NCBI GenBank assembly: GCA_030145945.1
Contig: JASLDK010000296.1
Coordinates: 1 to 8,708, forward strand
Source: Nocardioides sp.
Lineage (GTDB): Bacteria; Actinomycetota; Actinomycetes; Propionibacteriales; Nocardioidaceae
Direction: 5' to 3'
DNA length: 8,708 nt
Of this stretch, positions 6,165 to 8,708 are shown piece after piece. Position numbers and translations under genes: made by a program. The notes under the pieces are model-generated. The model was given only the letters and a program-made list of their open reading frames with translations. It did not search any database and was not told where the DNA came from. Numbering within the stretch: position 1 is the first letter of the stretch; each line of letters opens with the position of its first letter.

Positions 6165-7329
6165 ATATCTCGTCGTCTTCCTCGTTGCCGGGATCGTCAC
6201 GCACCTGCTGACGGTCGTGGCTCGGGAGCTGGCACTGCGCACGGGAGCGGTCGCCAAGGTTCGCGACCGCGACGTGCACGCCGAGCCCATCCCCTATCTC
6301 GGCGGCGTGGCGATGCTCGGCGGACTGTGGGCGGCGTACCTCGTCGCCCAGCAGCTGCCCTTCCTGAGCACGCGCAACCCGTTCTCCAGCGATGTGTTGC
6401 CCGTGCTGATCGCAGGGTCGCTGGTCTGTGCCGTCGGGGTGGTCGACGACATCTTCGAGTTGGATGCACTGACGAAGTTCGGTGGCCAGGTCCTCGCCGT
6501 CGGCGTCCTGGTCTATTCGGGCATCCAGTTCAACTACTTCTACCAGTCGACCGGCGAGGTGCTCGCACTCGATCCGAGCCAGGGTGCCCTGCTGACCGCC
6601 TTCGTCGTGCTGGCGACCGTCAACGCGGTCAACTTCATCGACGGGCTCGACGGCCTGGCGGCCGGTGTCATCGGGATCAGCGCAGCTGCCTTCTTCCTGT
6701 TCTGCTACGCGTTGGCCTATCTCAACGACCTGCCGTTGGCGACGACCGGTGCGTTGCTCGCCGCTGCACTGACGGGTGTGTGCACAGGTTTCCTCGTGCA
6801 CAACTTCCACCCTGCCCGGTTGTTCATGGGCGACAGCGGATCGATGCTGATCGGCCTGGTCCTCTCAGCGACGGCGATCACGATCACGACCCAGTTCCCG
6901 CCGGGTGACCTCGTCCAAGGGGCAGACGGGGCGAGGGCCAGCATGCTGCCGGTCGTGCTTCCGTTCGCACTGCCGATCCTGATCCTGATCGTCCCGTTGG
7001 CCGATCTGGTGATGGCCGTCGTACGTCGGACCCGGGCTGGCCGCTCGCCGTTCGCGCCCGACAAGCAGCACCTGCATCACCGCCTTCTCGAGATCGGGCA
7101 TTCGCACCGTCGGGCGGTCATCATCATGTGGTTGTGGGCGGGCCTGATCGCGTTCGGTGTCGTGCTCGCCAGCGTCTTCACCGGTCCGGTGGTGTGGATC
7201 GGGTTGGGCGTCGCGCTCGTCGTCACGGTGGGCCTGACCTTCGCCCTGCCGTGGGTCCACGACCCGACAGAGGACCATGAGGAAAGCGCGGAGAGGGTTG
7301 AGGATTCGGAGCAGTCCCCGACTTTGTGA
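6157..7329 (+). CDS. wecA: Polyprenyl-phosphate GlcNAc-1-phosphate transferase, WecA/TagO type
   Basis: A multi-pass membrane enzyme of the MraY/WecA family that moves a sugar-1-phosphate from a UDP-sugar onto a polyprenyl phosphate, starting a cell-wall glycopolymer such as the arabinogalactan linker or a teichoic acid. The 390-residue product has the signatures in order: VVDDIFELD (95-103), NAVNFIDGLDGL (156-167, catalytic Asp region), HNFHPARLFMGDSGSM (215-230) and the UDP-GlcNAc-specific histidine loop PDKQHLHHRLLEIG (301-314). About ten hydrophobic helices are visible from residue 5, then an acidic C-terminal tail (367-390). ATG 6157 overlaps the previous gene by 8 nt; the nearest Shine-Dalgarno, GGAGGAG (6137-6143), is 13 nt away, so coupling is likely. 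Which sugar and which polymer cannot be read from the sequence. Orthologue at this locus in M. tuberculosis: Rv1302. Confidence 0.92.
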   Translation: MREYLVVFLVAGIVTHLLTVVARELALRTGAVAKVRDRDVHAEPIPYLGGVAMLGGLWAAYLVAQQLPFLSTRNPFSSDVLPVLIAGSLVCAVGVVDDIFELDALTKFGGQVLAVGVLVYSGIQFNYFYQSTGEVLALDPSQGALLTAFVVLATVNAVNFIDGLDGLAAGVIGISAAAFFLFCYALAYLNDLPLATTGALLAAALTGVCTGFLVHNFHPARLFMGDSGSMLIGLVLSATAITITTQFPPGDLVQGADGARASMLPVVLPFALPILILIVPLADLVMAVVRRTRAGRSPFAPDKQHLHHRLLEIGHSHRRAVIIMWLWAGLIAFGVVLASVFTGPVVWIGLGVALVVTVGLTFALPWVHDPTEDHEESAERVEDSEQSPTL

Positions 7330-7344
7330 TAACTTTCACGAAGT
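7321..7344 (+). promoter_or_regulatory. Rex-like or CRP-like operator before the atp genes
   Basis: ACTTTGTGA and TCACGAAGT form a 24-bp inverted repeat with 6-nt spacer; 8 of 9 arm positions pair. The core 7324-7341 matches 12 of 14 fixed bases of the Rex operator TTGTGAA-N4-TTCACAA. It also matches 9 of 10 bases of the CRP core TGTGA-N6-TCACA. It covers the wecA stop codon and lies 52 nt before the next ATG. A TAACTT that could serve as a -10 sits in its centre. No U-run follows, so a terminator is unlikely. The regulator's identity is inference. Confidence 0.55.
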
Positions 7345-7345
7345 C

Positions 7346-7362
7346 CCGGAACACGCTTCCGG
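7346..7362 (+). promoter_or_regulatory. Short perfect inverted repeat in the atp leader
   Basis: CCGGAA (7346-7351) and TTCCGG (7357-7362) flank CACGC, one base after the larger palindrome. It may be a small RNA hairpin in the transcript or a second protein site. No known operator is recognised. Confidence 0.3.
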
Positions 7363-7396
7363 CACGTGACGACCGCGACGATCAGGACGGCCGCCG

Positions 7397-7855
7397 ATGA
7401 CGCAGAATCCGCACCGAGCACCCTCCGTGGTGACGCGTGCGGCCGTCGTCGCCGTGGCCGCGGAAGCCATTCTCTGCGGGATCGCAGCTGCCGCCGCCGG
7501 CTCCTCGGGCGCTCTCGGCGCAGCCGTCGGGGGAGCGATCGCCGTCGGCGTCTTCGCCTTCGGCTCCTTCGCCGTCGATGTCGTCTCGCGTGTGATGCCA
7601 GCGGCGTCATTGCTCTTCGCCCTGATGACCTACACCCTCCAGGTGCTGGTGATGGCGCTCGTCTTCGTGGCGCTCTCGCGCTCGGGTCTGTTGGACCACG
7701 AGATCGACCGTGACTGGCTCGGTGCGGCCATCATCCTGGGCGCCTTCGTCTGGATCGCCGCCCAGATCCGCATGGCCGTGACGGCGCGCATTCCGGCCTT
7801 CGAACCGACTGCTTGCGCGGACGCGGACGTCCGGACCGAGGCAGGTGCGCGATGA
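7397..7855 (+). CDS. Small four-helix membrane protein preceding the atp operon
   Basis: A 152-residue membrane protein with four predicted hydrophobic segments at about 12-34, 38-60, 71-94 and 106-127 and short polar ends. I do not recognise a catalytic motif. Its size, topology and place match the conserved hypothetical membrane gene between wecA and atpB in M. tuberculosis (Rv1303), often described as ATP synthase protein I-like. AtpI-type proteins are thought to help assemble the c-ring or handle Mg2+ or other cations at the ATP synthase; this is a possible but unproven role here. ATG 7397 has AGGA (7384-7387) at 9 nt. It is the first gene after the operator region 7321-7362, and the following small gene is another AtpI/AtpZ-like candidate. 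The C-terminal tail (130-152) is soluble and mildly acidic. Confidence 0.85.
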   Translation: MTQNPHRAPSVVTRAAVVAVAAEAILCGIAAAAAGSSGALGAAVGGAIAVGVFAFGSFAVDVVSRVMPAASLLFALMTYTLQVLVMALVFVALSRSGLLDHEIDRDWLGAAIILGAFVWIAAQIRMAVTARIPAFEPTACADADVRTEAGAR

Positions 7856-7866
7856 CCCTCAACGAC

Positions 7867-7875
7867 TGCTATTGT
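7867..7875 (+). promoter_or_regulatory. Extended -10 element before atpZ
   Basis: TGCTATTGT has the form TG-N-TATTGT, a TANNNT -10 with the TG extension. No matching -35 is visible at 16-18 bp. The ATG of the next gene starts 10 nt after it, and no Shine-Dalgarno lies between. This geometry suits a leaderless or nearly leaderless mRNA, which is frequent in actinobacteria. Confidence 0.4.
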
Positions 7876-7885
7876 CCGGGGCGCA

Positions 7886-8146
7886 ATGAGTCAGCCCGAG
7901 GAGACTGCCCCCAAAGAGCAGCCACAGGGCGATCCGTGGCATGCGTTCGGCTACGTCGTGGCCGGGGTCGCGTTCTACGGCTTTCTCGGCTGGCTCGCGG
8001 ACAGGTGGCTGGGCACCACGTTCCTCGTTGCTGTGGGCATCCTCGCGGGTGCCGCGCTGGGGATCTACCAGACCGCCGCCCGGTTCCGCATCACGGAACC
8101 AGCACCGCCAGCAAGCCCCAAGTCAGACAGTCCGGACGAGCAGTGA
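7886..8146 (+). CDS. atpZ: AtpZ/AtpI-family small membrane protein
   Basis: An 86-residue protein with a polar N-terminus (1-18), two transmembrane helices, about 21-38 (YVVAGVAFYGFLGWLADRWL around the first) and 46-65, and a polar Pro/Ser-rich tail. The pattern of a Gly-rich hairpin with GWLADRWLG between the helices and GxxxGxxxG-like spacing in the second is that of the AtpZ/AtpI family (putative F0F1-ATPase subunit), found just before atpB in many bacteria. The proposed role is in c-ring assembly or cation supply to the ATP synthase, so it would act in the inner membrane with the next gene's product. ATG 7886 has no clear Shine-Dalgarno; an extended -10 lies 10 nt upstream. The family match is by pattern, so the gene symbol is tentative. 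Confidence 0.8.
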   Translation: MSQPEETAPKEQPQGDPWHAFGYVVAGVAFYGFLGWLADRWLGTTFLVAVGILAGAALGIYQTAARFRITEPAPPASPKSDSPDEQ

Positions 8147-8162
8147 ACGCAGAGGAGACCTG

Positions 8163-8708
8163 GTGACCATCGCAGCCAGCGCCACCATCGCAGCCGAGAG
8201 CAGCGAGGGCTTCACCGCCCCGGGCCCGGGCAACTTCGATCTGCCGGGCTTCTTCAGCGTCGCCGACACGGCGATCACGAAGCCGATGTTCCAGCTCGTG
8301 CTGGCCGCGATCCTCGTCTTCGTCTTCTTCTATGCCGCCATCCGCAAGGGCGCGCTCGTGCCGGGCAAGCTGCAGTTCGCCGGCGAGTCGGCCTACGGCA
8401 TGGTGCGCAACAGCATCGGCCGCGACATCATCGGCAGCCACGACTTCGCGAGGTTCGTGCCCTACCTGGTCACGGTCTTCTTCTTCATCCTGGTCAACAA
8501 CCTGTTCGCCTCGATCCCGTTCATCCAGTTCCCGACCTTCTCGCGTGCCTCGATGGCCTACGCACTGGCCGGTCTGAGCTGGGTCGTCTACAACGCGGTC
8601 GGCGTTCGCAAGCACGGTCTGATCGGCTACCTCAAGCTGCAGTGCGTGCCGTCCGGCGTCAGCCCGGCGATGTACCCGCTGCTGGTCCCGCTCGAGTTCT
8701 TCTCCAAC
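8163..8708 (+). CDS. atpB: ATP synthase F0 subunit a, N-terminal part (cut by window end)
   Basis: Subunit a forms the proton half-channels beside the c-ring. The frame from GTG 8163 is open to the window edge, 182 codons, with AGAGGAG (8151-8157) 5 nt upstream. Residues 1-35 are polar and extracytoplasmic in the usual topology; hydrophobic helices are at about 41-60, 97-119 and 128-147. Landmarks of the family are FVPYLVTVFFFILVNNLFASIP (98-119, with the conserved Asn pair) and the final VPLEFFSN (175-182), which leads into the helix bearing the essential arginine, outside this window. The stop of atpZ is 16 nt upstream. The remaining F0F1 genes (atpE, F, H, A, G, D, C) are expected to follow. 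Confidence 0.95.
   Translation, partial: MTIAASATIAAESSEGFTAPGPGNFDLPGFFSVADTAITKPMFQLVLAAILVFVFFYAAIRKGALVPGKLQFAGESAYGMVRNSIGRDIIGSHDFARFVPYLVTVFFFILVNNLFASIPFIQFPTFSRASMAYALAGLSWVVYNAVGVRKHGLIGYLKLQCVPSGVSPAMYPLLVPLEFFSN

Noticed and set aside
7852..8166. A Cys/Arg-rich frame with an ATGA overlap at its start and a GTGA overlap with atpB at its end.
   Set aside because: The overlaps are tempting, but it shadows the AtpZ-like frame, which has two clean membrane helices in the expected place; its Arg-rich composition is typical of an out-of-frame GC-rich translation.

Overview
The window is GC-rich DNA from an actinobacterium. The gene order thrC-thrB-rho-rpmE-prfA-prmC-(tsaC/sua5)-wecA-(small membrane gene)-atp operon matches the well-known order in Mycobacterium tuberculosis (Rv1295 to Rv1304). 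Protein style (high-GC codons, GTG starts, a long charged insert in Rho, two small membrane genes before atpB) suggests the Nocardioidaceae or a relative, but that placement is inference. All real genes lie on the + strand. I see no mobile element, CRISPR array, tRNA or rRNA.

Region 1 (1-958) is the end of a threonine-pathway operon: the last codons of a probable thrC, overlapping by 4 nt a complete thrB (homoserine kinase). Region 2 (959-3066) is rho with a 212-nt leader. The leader holds a promoter-like TTGACA element, a hairpin, and a possible 18-codon Arg-rich leader ORF whose stop overlaps the rho GTG start. This Rho has an unusually glutamine-rich N-terminal insert and several substitutions in the ATPase and R-loop region, including positions tied to bicyclomycin action in E. 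coli. Region 3 (3067-6164) is a translation block: rpmE with its own promoter and a strong hairpin terminator, then prfA (RF1), prmC (which methylates the GGQ glutamine of RF1) and a TsaC/Sua5 enzyme for tRNA t6A. The last three are separated by 1 nt or overlap, so they are probably co-translated.

Region 4 (6157-7329) is a WecA/TagO-type polyprenyl-phosphate sugar-1-phosphate transferase, overlapping the TsaC gene by 8 nt. Region 5 (7330-8708) begins the ATP synthase operon: a four-helix membrane protein, a short AtpZ/AtpI-like two-helix protein, and atpB (F0 subunit a), cut by the window end. A 24-bp near-palindrome that fits the Rex consensus (and also a CRP-type consensus) straddles the wecA stop codon upstream of this operon. 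An extended -10 element lies just before the SD-less atpZ ATG.

Most of the window is conserved housekeeping. I find no new multi-gene system. The points worth a second look are the Q-rich, pocket-substituted Rho with its possible leader peptide, the redox- or cAMP-type operator before the atp genes, and the possible leaderless atpZ start.
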